Source of the DNA: Acinetobacter soli
Lineage (GTDB): Bacteria; Pseudomonadota; Gammaproteobacteria; Pseudomonadales; Moraxellaceae
DNA: 64,000 nucleotides
Assembly (NCBI RefSeq): GCF_000760595.1
Contig: NZ_BBNM01000002.1
Coordinates: forward strand, 186,001-250,000
Direction: 5' to 3'
The position numbers were made by a program, and so were the translations under genes. Shown here in pieces: positions 1 through 8,081 of this stretch (its first letter is position 1; the number at the start of each line of letters is the position of its first letter). The notes under the pieces were generated by a model. The model was not told where the DNA came from and made no database searches. It was given only the letters and a program-made list of their open reading frames with translations.

Positions 1-1467
1 GACCTGCTCACCTTTAGGCTTTTCATCCAGTTTACGCAGGCTCAATGGCATTTTTACCCCATGATTGGCCAGCATTGCATAGCCTTGCGCCAACTGTAAA
101 ATGGTGGCATTGAGGCCATAACCATAAGCCATGGTTCCAATTTGCGACGGGGTTAGCTTGCTTGCAGGTAAAATCAGACCACCACTCTCGCCGGGAAAAT
201 GCACGGCTGATCGCTGACCAAAACCGACACGGCGGAAAAAGGTCGGAATCGAATCTTTCGGTAGCGAAAGGGCAATTTTGGCAGAACCGACGTTGGACGA
301 CTTTACAATAACCCCTGTCAGGGTAAGCGCACCATAGTTATGCGTATCGCGAATGGTATGCCAGCCTAAACGCATCGAGCCCGGTGAGGTATTGACAATG
401 GTATTTGGCGTATATTGACCACTTTCGAGCGCTGCTGCCACCGTAAAGGGCTTCATGGTCGAGCCCGGCTCGAACATATCAATCGCGCCGCGGTTACGCA
501 TGGCATCCTTATTTGACAGACCATTTTTGTCATTCGGGTTATACGATGGCCAACTCGCCATCGCCAGAATTTCACCGGTTTTTACATCTACTGCAATGGC
601 AGAGGCCGAACGCGCATTGTTGGCCACACCCGCAGCAGTTAACTCACGATACATGATGTATTGCAGACGTGAATCGATACTCAAGGTAATATTTTCGCCT
701 GGCTCACCCTCTCGAATAACTTCGGAGATTTTTAAACGATTACCGCGCTTATCACGAATGACTTTTTGCTCACCATCAATTCCGGCCAGTTGCTTGTTCA
801 GCTGCATTTCCAAGCCTTCAACCCCAATGCCTTCGCTATTGGTTAAACCAATGATCTGGGCATTGGCCTGCGGCTGTGGATAGAAACGCTTATAGTTTTT
901 CTCGGTATAAACACCCTGAAAATTACGCTTCATGATCAGATCTGCTTGCTGCGGCGGAATCTCTTTTTGCAAAACCAGATAGCGCGAACGCGGTCGGGCA
1001 TACATCTGCTTTTTGAGTTCAGCACGATCCATCCCGACTGCATCGGCCAGTTCATCCAGATTAAGGTTTTTGTCTGGTAACTGTCGCTTGAGCTTGCGAT
1101 TGTTCGGATCTTTTTTCAGCTCGGCAGAAATTTCATCGTATTCTTTTTTGGTATCGAAATAGTCACGTGGATCAACCACGACCCGCATAATTGGCGTACT
1201 GATCGCCAGTGGCACGCCATGACGATCACTAATCACGCCGCGCATCGCTTTGAGCTTTTCTGTTCTTAAAATATTGGCATTGGCCTTATTTTGCAGAAAA
1301 TCCTTATTGATCACCTGTACATAAAAGGCACGTGCAATCAAAATGGCAAAGCAGAGCAATACCACCGCCCACAGTAAGTAGAACCGCCACAGATCAAACG
1401 CCAGTGTGGGTTTCTCTGTAATAGATTGCTGTTTTTTTCTTGTTTGCTTGGTTCGCTTGTCGATCAT
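1..1467 (-). CDS. ftsI: Peptidoglycan transpeptidase FtsI (PBP3), C-terminus outside the window
   Basis: Division-specific class B penicillin-binding protein that cross-links septal peptidoglycan in the periplasm, anchored by one N-terminal membrane helix. The 489 visible codons start MIDKRTK, with a helix at about residues 22-45 (FDLWRFYLLWAVVLL). The catalytic SxxK motif is STMK with Ser336, and the second active-site motif is SSN at residues 390-392. The KTG box lies beyond position 1, so the gene is cut by the window edge, not broken. The start is 10 bases after the ftsL stop with an AAGG-type ribosome site, so it is translated as part of rsmH-ftsL-ftsI. Confidence 0.95.
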   Translation of the reverse strand, partial: MIDKRTKQTRKKQQSITEKPTLAFDLWRFYLLWAVVLLCFAILIARAFYVQVINKDFLQNKANANILRTEKLKAMRGVISDRHGVPLAISTPIMRVVVDPRDYFDTKKEYDEISAELKKDPNNRKLKRQLPDKNLNLDELADAVGMDRAELKKQMYARPRSRYLVLQKEIPPQQADLIMKRNFQGVYTEKNYKRFYPQPQANAQIIGLTNSEGIGVEGLEMQLNKQLAGIDGEQKVIRDKRGNRLKISEVIREGEPGENITLSIDSRLQYIMYRELTAAGVANNARSASAIAVDVKTGEILAMASWPSYNPNDKNGLSNKDAMRNRGAIDMFEPGSTMKPFTVAAALESGQYTPNTIVNTSPGSMRLGWHTIRDTHNYGALTLTGVIVKSSNVGSAKIALSLPKDSIPTFFRRVGFGQRSAVHFPGESGGLILPASKLTPSQIGTMAYGYGLNATILQLAQGYAMLANHGVKMPLSLRKLDEKPKGEQV

Positions 1468-1477
1468 ACAGCAGGCC

Positions 1478-1810
1478 TTAGTGTTTTTGCTCAGAGGTCA
1501 TAGGCAATGAAATGACTGCCGTTTGCGCAGCAGGTGGAGAGTACATGCGTAATTGGGTTACAGCACGTGAACCAATTTGCGCGGTTGCACCAAAGGTTTG
1601 TTGCTCAATCAGCAAGCGTCCCCACTCGGCATTCAGATCATCTTTTTCACGCATGAAGCCGCTCAGTTCTCGATAATCGTGCCGATACTCAAACACCTGA
1701 AATACCACCATCAGCGCACTAACAAAAACCAGAATCACCATTGTGGCATATACCATCATTTTTTTTATCGGCAATGATCCTGCTTTGTCCACGTTGTCTT
1801 TTTTATCCAT
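1478..1810 (-). CDS. ftsL: Cell division protein FtsL
   Basis: Small bitopic membrane protein of the divisome that works with FtsB and FtsQ to activate septal synthesis. The 110 residues show a charged cytoplasmic N-terminus, one helix at about 18-40 (MMVYATMVILVFVSALMVVF) and a periplasmic coiled-coil-like part (REKDDLNAEWGRLLIEQQTF), which is the FtsL pattern. Identification rests mostly on this architecture and on its place between rsmH (9 bases upstream) and ftsI (10 bases downstream), because FtsL sequences diverge strongly. Confidence 0.92.
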   Translation of the reverse strand: MDKKDNVDKAGSLPIKKMMVYATMVILVFVSALMVVFQVFEYRHDYRELSGFMREKDDLNAEWGRLLIEQQTFGATAQIGSRAVTQLRMYSPPAAQTAVISLPMTSEQKH

Positions 1811-1819
1811 GCTCTGCCT

Positions 1820-2731
1820 TTATACTAAACGTTCAGCAACCCGAAGCCATGCACTGCGCGAACGCGGATTGGCTTTTACTTCTTCTTCACTGGCCCGTAT
1901 CCGGGAAATTTTCTTTAAACGGCGCGTATCGATTTGCTGTTGCGGCATGCCCCAGCCAGAATCTTCTGCAATGGTCGATTCCTTTTGAATAAACTGCTTA
2001 ATCAATCGATCTTCAAGCGAATGGAAACTAATCACTGCCAGACGGGCCTCAGGTTTGAGTAAATCGACCGCCTGTGGCAAAAACTGCTCGATATCTTCAA
2101 GCTCTTTATTAATGGCAATTCGAATCGCCTGAAAGGTGCGAGTGGCTGGGTGTTTATGTTTTTCCCACTTCGGATGTGCAGCTTTTACCAACTCCGCCAG
2201 TTGTGCTGTAGTTTCAAGTAAACCCGCTTGCTTAATGGCTCTGGCAATACGGCGGCTGTATCGTTCTTCGCCATACTGATAAATAATATTGGCTAACGCT
2301 TCTTCTTCAATATGCAGCAACCATTCTGCGGCGGTCTGACCCTGAGAGTTGTCCATACGCATATCGAGTGGCCCGTCTTGCATAAAACTAAAACCACGTT
2401 CGGCCTGATCGAGCTGCGGAGAAGACACACCAAGGTCTGCCATAATGCCATCGACATGCTCAATGCCCCGCTGGTTCAACTCGGTTTGAATATCGGCAAA
2501 ACTGGCATGAATAATGTGAAAGCGTGAATCTTCTTGCTCGAGCTGGTGTGCCACCGCCAACGCTTGCGGGTCTTTGTCAAATCCGTAAACTTGCGCATCT
2601 GGGCCCAGTTTGGAGAGCAATAAACGGGTATGACCGCCACGGCCAAAGGTGCCGTCAATATAAATTCCTGTGTCGCGATTGGCCAGTAAGGCATCTACAG
2701 TTTCATGAAGTAAGACAGAAATATGCGACAT
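1820..2731 (-). CDS. rsmH: 16S rRNA (cytosine1402-N4)-methyltransferase RsmH (MraW)
   Basis: SAM-dependent enzyme that N4-methylates C1402 of 16S rRNA in the P-site region. The 303 residues begin MSHISVLLHETVDALL, the usual RsmH N-terminus. They carry the SAM-binding segment IYIDGTFGRGGHTRLLL at about 23-39, the family motif MADLGVSSPQLDQ and the C-terminal SFHSLEDRLIKQF segment; length is normal. It is the first gene here of the dcw cluster. No mraZ lies directly upstream: the next gene is an unrelated sulfate-binding protein, 261 bases away. The start has only a weak ribosome site. Confidence 0.96.
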   Translation of the reverse strand: MSHISVLLHETVDALLANRDTGIYIDGTFGRGGHTRLLLSKLGPDAQVYGFDKDPQALAVAHQLEQEDSRFHIIHASFADIQTELNQRGIEHVDGIMADLGVSSPQLDQAERGFSFMQDGPLDMRMDNSQGQTAAEWLLHIEEEALANIIYQYGEERYSRRIARAIKQAGLLETTAQLAELVKAAHPKWEKHKHPATRTFQAIRIAINKELEDIEQFLPQAVDLLKPEARLAVISFHSLEDRLIKQFIQKESTIAEDSGWGMPQQQIDTRRLKKISRIRASEEEVKANPRSRSAWLRVAERLV

Positions 2732-2992
2732 AGGTAAGGCGTCAGAAAAATGTTAAAAATTTAACTGCACATTATCACCTTGTTTGAGCAAAGCTCCAAA
2801 TGTCTTTTTGTAGGGAAATATTACTTTTTATCGATAAATTCATTTAATTTTTCTTTTTTGTTTAGCTTTAAATCAATTACTTAGCACAGTCTGACTCAAA
2901 CTGAAAGCAAGCAGGTGAATTTTTGGCCTTTTACCCTCACTTCAACTGCTCAAACATTCAGCAGATATAACCTCCCTTCAGATCATGCGACA

Positions 2993-3994
2993 TTACGGCT
3001 TTTCTGTATAAATCTGATCAAAGATGGCGCCATTCACAAAATGGGTCTTTTGCGCTTTGGCCCAGCCACCAAAGACGGAGTCGATGGTAAATAATTTAAT
3101 CTTGGGAAATTTCGCTGCATATTTTGCTGCAACCTGTGGATTTCGCGGTCTAAAGTTGTATTTGGCTGCCAGTGTTTGCCCCGCAGGTGAATACAGATAA
3201 TTCAAATACGCTTTGGCCAGATTACGGTTTCCATCCTTATCGACCGTTTTATCGACAATCGCCACCGATGGCTCAGCCAAAATCGAAATTGAAGGATAAA
3301 TAATTTCAAACTTATCTTTGCCAAGGCCCTGTGTCGCCAGCAGTGCTTCATTTTCCCAAGATAATAGAACATCACCAATGCCTCGTTCGGCAAAAGTAGT
3401 CAGCGAGCCACGCGCTCCCGAGTCGAGTACTTTGACATTTTGATACAAGGCCTTAACCAAGGCACGGGCTTTGCTGTCATTACCTCCCGGTTGTTTCAGC
3501 GCATATCCCCATGCCGAGAGGTAAATCCAGCGTGGTGCTCCTCCAGTTTTTGGATTTGGCGTAATAATTTCCACGCCCGGTTTGGTCAGATCATTCCAGT
3601 CTTTAATGGCTTTAGGGTTACCTTTACGAACCAAAAATACAATGGTCGACGTATACGGCGCTGCATTGTTTGGAAATTGCTGCTGCCAGTTTTTCTTGAT
3701 CAGACCAGCATTGACAATTTCGTCGATATCATTGGCCAAGGCCAAGGTCACCACATCGGCCTGTAAACCATCTATGACCGCCCGTGCCTGCTTTCCAGAG
3801 CCACCATGTGACTGTTTAAAATTAATCTCCTGCCCTGTTCGCGATTTCCAGAAGTGTGAAAAGGCTTGGTTATATTCCTGATAAAACTCACGTGTAGGAT
3901 CATAAGACACATTTAAAAAGTCTTTTGCTGCATGCGTTTGTACTGCACCCCACCCCAGCAATGCCACAAAAGACAACTTTAAAATATTTTTCAT
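2993..3994 (-). CDS. sbp: Periplasmic sulfate-binding protein of an ABC transporter
   Basis: Substrate-binding protein that captures sulfate (possibly thiosulfate) for a CysTWA-type importer. The 333-residue precursor has a signal peptide with a predicted cut after THA at residue 22. The mature part carries family blocks near [18 protein letters not shown], the ligand-loop segment [17 protein letters not shown] and [14 protein letters not shown], and a C-terminal domain with [11 protein letters not shown]. No permease or ATPase gene is adjacent, so the rest of the importer must be elsewhere. Sbp and CysP are close paralogues, so the ligand is not certain. Confidence 0.9.
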   Translation of the reverse strand: MKNILKLSFVALLGWGAVQTHAAKDFLNVSYDPTREFYQEYNQAFSHFWKSRTGQEINFKQSHGGSGKQARAVIDGLQADVVTLALANDIDEIVNAGLIKKNWQQQFPNNAAPYTSTIVFLVRKGNPKAIKDWNDLTKPGVEIITPNPKTGGAPRWIYLSAWGYALKQPGGNDSKARALVKALYQNVKVLDSGARGSLTTFAERGIGDVLLSWENEALLATQGLGKDKFEIIYPSISILAEPSVAIVDKTVDKDGNRNLAKAYLNYLYSPAGQTLAAKYNFRPRNPQVAAKYAAKFPKIKLFTIDSVFGGWAKAQKTHFVNGAIFDQIYTEKP

Positions 3995-4392
3995 TATTGT
4001 TCACCTTTACTATTTTTTGATAAGAAAAACCTCTTTAAAGCATAAACAAAGTTACAAACGAATAGTTATACGAAAAAAATCAGTCTTCATCGCTATTTCT
4101 GCTATGCATAAATTTTCGGCTAAACCCATGTTTATCATCAGATTAAGTGTAGCCCGGCTTAACAAATAGGAATCATTCTTACAATCTTCATTGTTTGTAC
4201 ATAGTTTTTCTAAATAATAGATTTGGAGCAGCGGAGTCTCTCTAGCGCACTAAAAGCTCACCAAGTTCTTTGTCTTTTTGTAAAAAATGTGACGTAGTTC
4301 AAATTTTATATTGATAAAACATGGTGAATTTGTACAATTAGTGCTACGTAAGATGGACGCTAAAAACAATTCATCGTTGTAATTTTGGGGAA
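3995..4392. other. Divergent intergenic region between sbp and a small secreted protein
   Basis: About 400 AT-rich bases with no convincing gene. It should hold the sbp promoter on the minus strand and the promoter of the small protein on the plus strand. I see no riboswitch or repeat. Sulfur-limitation control of sbp (for example by a CysB-type regulator) is expected from the family, but I could not identify a binding site by eye. Confidence 0.5.
4311..4338 (+). promoter_or_regulatory. Sigma-70-like promoter of the small secreted protein gene
   Basis: A -35 box TTGATA (4311-4316) and a -10 box TACAAT (4333-4338) are 16 bases apart and point toward the gene that starts near 4399, leaving a leader of roughly 50 bases. 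Found by reading only; no start site is known. Confidence 0.5.
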
Positions 4393-4398
4393 ATGAAC

Positions 4399-4695
4399 AT
4401 GCAGTTTGTTAAAATTTTGGGGCTCAGCTTGAGCTTAAGTATTCTAGCGCCTATGGGATTTGCTGCATCACTCGACAATAGTGCAGTCAAAACATCTGGA
4501 ATCACCACTGCTCCGTCGCCTTTAATTGAAAAGGCGCTCAATCAGCAAAAACGTAATGTCTCGGCCTTAGGCAACGACAACGACCTGATCATGCTCAATA
4601 GTCTGCGCGTGACCGCATCTCAAAACTTTTTTGCGACACAGCATCAGCGTTTTTCACGTTTTGTCCAGTCGCTCTTTCAACCACATAGCTCGTAA
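4399..4695 (+). CDS. Small exported protein of unknown function
   Basis: I do not recognise the family. With the second ATG the product is 98 residues: a clear signal peptide (MQFVKILGLSLSLSILAP, then GFAAS as the likely cut) and about 75 mature residues, polar and lacking cysteine, ending QSLFQPHSS. An in-frame ATG at 4393 is possible, but the GGGG ribosome site at 4387-4390 sits 8 bases before the ATG at 4399 and only 2 before the first one. A promoter upstream and a hairpin downstream make it a single-gene unit between sbp and gltX. Confidence 0.7.
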   Translation: MQFVKILGLSLSLSILAPMGFAASLDNSAVKTSGITTAPSPLIEKALNQQKRNVSALGNDNDLIMLNSLRVTASQNFFATQHQRFSRFVQSLFQPHSS

Positions 4696-4729
4696 TTTTC
4701 TAAACGTAGCCCCCACTACGTGATTCATC

Positions 4730-4777
4730 AAAAGCCTGATCTCTGACTAAAATTAATGGTCTAGATATCAGGCTTTT
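4730..4777 (+). terminator. Terminator-like inverted repeat before gltX
   Basis: AAAAGCCTGAT (4730-4740) pairs with ATCAGGCTTTT (4767-4777), 11 bp without a mismatch, ending in a T run. The 26-base loop is long for an intrinsic terminator. It separates the small secreted gene from gltX, whose candidate -10 box TATACT is at 4783-4788. Confidence 0.6.
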
Positions 4778-4822
4778 TCCGTTATACTGTCTCTCAAATT
4801 TCATCTTGTTTTTTTAGGCCCT

Positions 4823-6331
4823 ATGAAAGTTCGTACGCGTATTGCACCCTCTCCAACTGGTTTTCCCCATGTAGGTACAGCTTACATTGCTTTGTTTAAT
4901 CTGTGCTTTGCCAAACAACATGGCGGTGAATTCATTTTACGTATTGAAGATACCGATCAGCTTCGTTCGACGCCAGAATCTGAGCAAATGATTTTGGATT
5001 CTTTGCGCTGGTTAGGATTGAACTGGTCTGAAGGGCCAGATGTGGGCGGTCCACATGCGCCGTATCGTCAATCTGAACGTATGGGGATTTATAAGCAATA
5101 CGCACTGGATTTGGTTGAAAAAGGTCACGCGTTTTATTGCTTTGCAACCGCAGAAGAACTCGACCAAATGCGTGCCGAACAGCAGGCGCGTGGCGAAACC
5201 CCAAAATACGATGGTCGCGGACTCAAGCTTTCTGAAGAAGAAGTACAGCGCCGTCTGGCTGCGGGTGAACCCCATGTAATCCGCATGAAAGTACCTGAAG
5301 AGGGAATTTGTAAATTTAACGATTTACTGCGTGGTGAAGTCGAAATCCCTTGGGCACAGGTCGATATGCAAGTCTTGCTCAAGACAGACGGTTTACCTAC
5401 CTACCATTTGGCCAACGTGGTGGATGACCACCTCATGGAAATTACACACGTTTTGCGTGGTGAGGAGTGGTTACCGTCTGCGCCAAAGCATCAGTTGTTG
5501 TATCAATATTTTGGTTGGGAAATGCCAACGCTGTGTCATATGCCGTTGCTACGTAATCCAGACAAATCCAAACTTTCCAAGCGTAAAAACCCGACATCGA
5601 TCAATTACTACCGCGATATTGGGGTATTGCCAGAAGCATTGCTGAACTACTTGGGCCGCATGGGCTGGTCTATGCCAGACGAGCGTGAAGTCTTCACGCT
5701 TCAAGACATGATTGAGCATTTTGATATTCAACGTGTATCTTTAGGCGGTCCAATTTTTGATGTCGACAAATTAAACTGGCTCAATGGGCAATGGATCAAA
5801 TCGCTTACGCCGGGGCAATTGCTTGACCGCCTGCTCAACTGGAAAAATGATCGTGCGACGCTTGAAGATATTGCTGCTGCGATTCAGCCACGTATCAACT
5901 TGCTGTCTGAGGCAGTGAATTGGGCTGGTTTTTACTTTAATCATATGCCTACCATTACGGCAGAGATGTTTGAAAGCAAAAAACTAAGCAGTGAACAGGT
6001 TCGCCAAAGCTTGCAATTTGCAATCTGGCGCTTAGAAAGTCAGTTTACTTGGAACAACGAGACCGTGAGTCAGATTCTGATGGATCTTGCCAATCAAATG
6101 GACATCAAGCTGCGTGATTTCATGCCTGCGTTTTTTATTGCAATTGCCGGATCGACCAGCTCTACCCCAGTGATGCAATCGATGGTGACCTTAGGCCCGG
6201 ATTTAACCTTTGCCCGTTTACGTCGTGCGCTTGAAATTGTAGGTGCACCGAGCAAAAAAGAGCTAAAAGTGTGGGAAAAACTCAATGAAAGCTTGAAATT
6301 GCCGAAAAATGAAGCAGTTGATCAATCTTAA
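4823..6331 (+). CDS. gltX: Glutamate--tRNA ligase
   Basis: Class I aminoacyl-tRNA synthetase that charges tRNA-Glu. The 502 residues start [18 protein letters not shown]; the HIGH-type motif is HVGT at 16-19 and the KMSKS-type motif is KLSKRK at 250-255. The catalytic domain is followed by an anticodon-binding domain with [18 protein letters not shown] near the end. Length is normal for a discriminating bacterial GluRS. It lies directly upstream of a tRNA-Ala/tRNA-Glu pair, so the enzyme gene and its substrate tRNA gene are neighbours, although the tRNAs have their own promoter. Confidence 0.97.
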   Translation: MKVRTRIAPSPTGFPHVGTAYIALFNLCFAKQHGGEFILRIEDTDQLRSTPESEQMILDSLRWLGLNWSEGPDVGGPHAPYRQSERMGIYKQYALDLVEKGHAFYCFATAEELDQMRAEQQARGETPKYDGRGLKLSEEEVQRRLAAGEPHVIRMKVPEEGICKFNDLLRGEVEIPWAQVDMQVLLKTDGLPTYHLANVVDDHLMEITHVLRGEEWLPSAPKHQLLYQYFGWEMPTLCHMPLLRNPDKSKLSKRKNPTSINYYRDIGVLPEALLNYLGRMGWSMPDEREVFTLQDMIEHFDIQRVSLGGPIFDVDKLNWLNGQWIKSLTPGQLLDRLLNWKNDRATLEDIAAAIQPRINLLSEAVNWAGFYFNHMPTITAEMFESKKLSSEQVRQSLQFAIWRLESQFTWNNETVSQILMDLANQMDIKLRDFMPAFFIAIAGSTSSTPVMQSMVTLGPDLTFARLRRALEIVGAPSKKELKVWEKLNESLKLPKNEAVDQS

Positions 6332-6343
6332 TTGATTTTATAG

Positions 6344-6379
6344 TTGACGGATGAGCGCAATCCCCCTAATATTGCGCTC
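6344..6379 (+). promoter_or_regulatory. tRNA-Ala/tRNA-Glu promoter with embedded inverted repeat
   Basis: TTGACG (6344-6349) and TAATAT (6367-6372) are exactly 17 bases apart, close to the sigma-70 consensus, and transcription would start about 10 bases before tRNA-Ala. A perfect 9-base inverted repeat, GAGCGCAAT (6353-6361) and ATTGCGCTC (6371-6379), spans the spacer, the -10 box and the GC-rich discriminator. Confidence 0.75.
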
Positions 6380-6388
6380 ACACAGACT

Positions 6389-6464
6389 GGGGTCATAGCT
6401 CAGTTGGTAGAGCGCTACAATGGCATTGTAGAGGTCAGCGGTTCGATCCCGCTTGGCTCCACCA
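6389..6464 (+). tRNA. tRNA-Ala (anticodon GGC)
   Basis: A 76-base cloverleaf with encoded CCA. The acceptor stem pairs GGGGTCA with TGGCTCC, with a G-T wobble. The D arm is GCTC/GAGC, the anticodon stem is CTACA/TGTAG with loop ATGGCAT (anticodon GGC), and the T arm is AGCGG/CCGCT with loop TTCGATC. Confidence 0.96.
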
Positions 6465-6489
6465 AATCTCAGATTGTGTAGCCTCACAA

Positions 6490-6565
6490 GTCCCTATCGT
6501 CTAGAGGCCTAGGACATCGCCCTTTCACGGCGGTAACCGGGGTTCGAATCCCCGTAGGGACGCCA
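6490..6565 (+). tRNA. tRNA-Glu (anticodon TTC)
   Basis: A 76-base tRNA with encoded CCA that closely matches bacterial tRNA-Glu. The acceptor begins GTCCCTA and closes with TAGGGAC; the anticodon loop CTTTCAC holds TTC; the T loop is TTCGAAT. It follows tRNA-Ala by 25 bases and shares its promoter and the terminator right after it. Confidence 0.97.
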
Positions 6566-6573
6566 AATTCAAG

Positions 6574-6603
6574 AAAAGCCGCTGACTTACAGCGGCTTTT
6601 TTT
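6574..6603 (+). terminator. Intrinsic terminator of the tRNA-Ala/tRNA-Glu unit
   Basis: AAAAGCCGCTG (6574-6584) pairs with CAGCGGCTTTT (6590-6600) around a 5-base loop, followed by more T residues. It starts 9 bases after the tRNA-Glu CCA end. Confidence 0.92.
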
Positions 6604-6659
6604 ATTTCTGATTTTGCTGACTCTTCGCTAAAATGAGAAAAAAGCCAGATGGAGATCCC

Positions 6660-6998
6660 ATGCAATACCGTTGCCCCAAATGTCAAAGTGTAAAAATCAT
6701 GCCGGTTAGTCAAGGCACCACCAGCGCACGCCCCGTGGTTCCTAAAAGTCTGGTGATTTTGCTGCCTTCTATTTTTATTCTGCTGTTACTGGTTCTGATC
6801 AGTTTAAGTATGTGGATTTTTGGAGATGGCGCTGGCACCAACCTGCAAATTGCAACCGTGGTGGTTTTTGTGGTGGCTGCTGGTTCTGGTTTGATGTTTT
6901 GGCGAGATTTACCAGATTTTAAATTGTCGATGCAATCTTTTATGCAATCGCAAAAACACTGGAAATGCCGTGAATGTCATCACGAATGGCAAATCTAA
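6660..6998 (+). CDS. Small zinc-ribbon membrane protein of unknown function
   Basis: The 112-residue product starts MQYRCPKCQSVKIMP. CPKC near the N-terminus and CREC near the C-terminus (KHWKCRECHHEWQI) form a split zinc-ribbon pair with both cysteine pairs on the same side of the membrane. They flank two hydrophobic helices, about 30-55 and 64-82. The upstream in-frame ATG at 6633 is disfavoured because GGAG at 6651-6654 precedes the ATG at 6660 by a normal 5 bases. No function is known to me; it is a single gene between two terminators. Confidence 0.75.
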   Translation: MQYRCPKCQSVKIMPVSQGTTSARPVVPKSLVILLPSIFILLLLVLISLSMWIFGDGAGTNLQIATVVVFVVAAGSGLMFWRDLPDFKLSMQSFMQSQKHWKCRECHHEWQI

Positions 6999-7020
6999 GT
7001 CATCTGATGTGACATATTAA

Positions 7021-7053
7021 AAAAAACCATCTGTTAGTGCAGATGGTTTTTTT
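7021..7053. terminator. Bidirectional terminator that contains the czcD stop codon
   Basis: AAAAAAACCATCTG-type arm (7021-7033) pairs with CAGATGGTTTTTTT-type arm (7040-7053) around the loop TTAGTG. T runs occur on both strands, so it serves the zinc-ribbon gene (plus) and czcD (minus). The czcD stop, TTA on the plus strand at 7034-7036, is in the loop, so the last czcD codons form one arm. Confidence 0.88.
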
Positions 7054-7963
7054 CTGGGTGTGCATGAGTATGTGCATGTGCCACACATTCATCTTCTTCT
7101 ATCTGTAAGGTAATTTCAGCAATGCCATGTTTGTGCGACAGCATTTCATAGGCCGCATGGTACAAAGCATTACGATCCGCAGTAGGTGCAAACAAATGAA
7201 CCGTCAAATGAATGTTTTTAGAGGTAATGGCCCAAACCTTAAGCTGATGAATACTTTCAACTCCCTCTAAATTTAATAAATCCTCTCGAAGCTGTTCCAC
7301 ATCAATTTCTTCAGGCACTCCTTCTAGCAAAATGTTGATGCTCTGACGTAGCAAAATCCAGGTACGAGGCAAGACCCAAAAGCCAATCGCGACCGCAATA
7401 ATGGTATCGACCCAATACCACTGGGTGAAGTAAATCACGATTGCCCCGATAATGACCCCAACTGACCCCAAAGCATCGCTGAGCACCTCAAGATAAGCGC
7501 CTTTCATATTCAGATTTTCAGTGGCACTCGACATCAAAATTTTCATCGAGATTAAATTAATGATCAAGCCGAGACTGGCCACAATCAACATGCCCATACT
7601 CTGGATTTCGGGAGGTTGGCTAAAGCGCTGATAGGCCTCGTACAAAATATAGATCGCCACCACAAACAACATTAAGGCGTTAAATAAGGCCGCCAAGATT
7701 TCAAAGCGCTGATAACCGAAGGTTCGTTTGTCATCTGCCGGGCGTTTGGCAATTTTGATGGCCACCAGTGCAATTGCGAGGGCAGCAGCATCGGTAAACA
7801 TATGCGCCGCATCGGACAACAACGCTAAACTTTGTGTAATGAAGCCAGCCACCACTTCGACGACTAAAAAAATACAGGTCAATACCAATGCAAAGGTTAA
7901 CTTTTTGGCATTGTCTTGTGTCACAACAGCATGACTATGATCATGCCCGTGATGTGTCCCCAT
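7034..7963 (-). CDS. czcD: Cation diffusion facilitator, CzcD-type Zn/Co/Cd exporter
   Basis: Inner-membrane metal/proton antiporter of the CDF family that exports Zn, Co or Cd from the cytoplasm. The 309 residues have a His-rich N-terminus (MGTHHGHDHSHA), six membrane helices, and metal-site motifs SDAAHMFTD in helix 2 and EVLSDALGS in helix 5; the Glu in the second motif is as in CzcD rather than ZitB. A cytoplasmic C-terminal domain ends in a His tail (AHAHTHAHPEKNHLH). AAGGAG before the ATG is a strong ribosome site. It follows czcA by 118 bases on the same strand. Confidence 0.94.
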   Translation of the reverse strand: MGTHHGHDHSHAVVTQDNAKKLTFALVLTCIFLVVEVVAGFITQSLALLSDAAHMFTDAAALAIALVAIKIAKRPADDKRTFGYQRFEILAALFNALMLFVVAIYILYEAYQRFSQPPEIQSMGMLIVASLGLIINLISMKILMSSATENLNMKGAYLEVLSDALGSVGVIIGAIVIYFTQWYWVDTIIAVAIGFWVLPRTWILLRQSINILLEGVPEEIDVEQLREDLLNLEGVESIHQLKVWAITSKNIHLTVHLFAPTADRNALYHAAYEMLSHKHGIAEITLQIEEDECVAHAHTHAHPEKNHLH

Positions 7964-7997
7964 ACTGAACTCCTTATTTTTGAATCGATGTGTTGTA

Positions 7998-8015
7998 AAT
8001 AGACGCCTCTATGTA
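7998..8015 (-). promoter_or_regulatory. Palindrome upstream of czcD, possible operator
   Basis: ATAGA and TCTAT flank CGCC near 8000-8013, between the czcA-czcD spacer hairpin and the czcD ribosome site. The place and size fit a regulator site for metal-responsive control, but no regulator gene is in the window. This is inference from symmetry only. Confidence 0.3.
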
Positions 8016-8036
8016 CGTTTTAAAATAGTCAATCGA

Positions 8037-8068
8037 GTCTTCATGACATCATGATGTAACATGAAGAC
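8037..8068. repeat. Nested inverted repeat between czcA and czcD
   Basis: GTCTTCATG (8037-8045) pairs perfectly with CATGAAGAC (8060-8068), and the inside contains a self-complementary 12-mer, ACATCATGATGT (8046-8057). On the minus strand it starts 14 bases after the czcA stop and no T run follows, so it is not a standard terminator. It may be an mRNA-stabilising hairpin separating czcCBA from czcD expression, or an operator. Confidence 0.65.
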
Positions 8069-8081
8069 CCGTTACAGTGGT

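Noticed and set aside
455..883. Open plus-strand frame of 142 codons at the left edge
   Set aside because: It is the complement of ftsI, whose active-site motifs STMK and SSN read cleanly on the minus strand.
2732..2992. mraZ gene or MraZ-type repeats upstream of rsmH
   Set aside because: No ORF of suitable length and no set of regularly spaced GTGGG-like repeats found in this AT-rich stretch.
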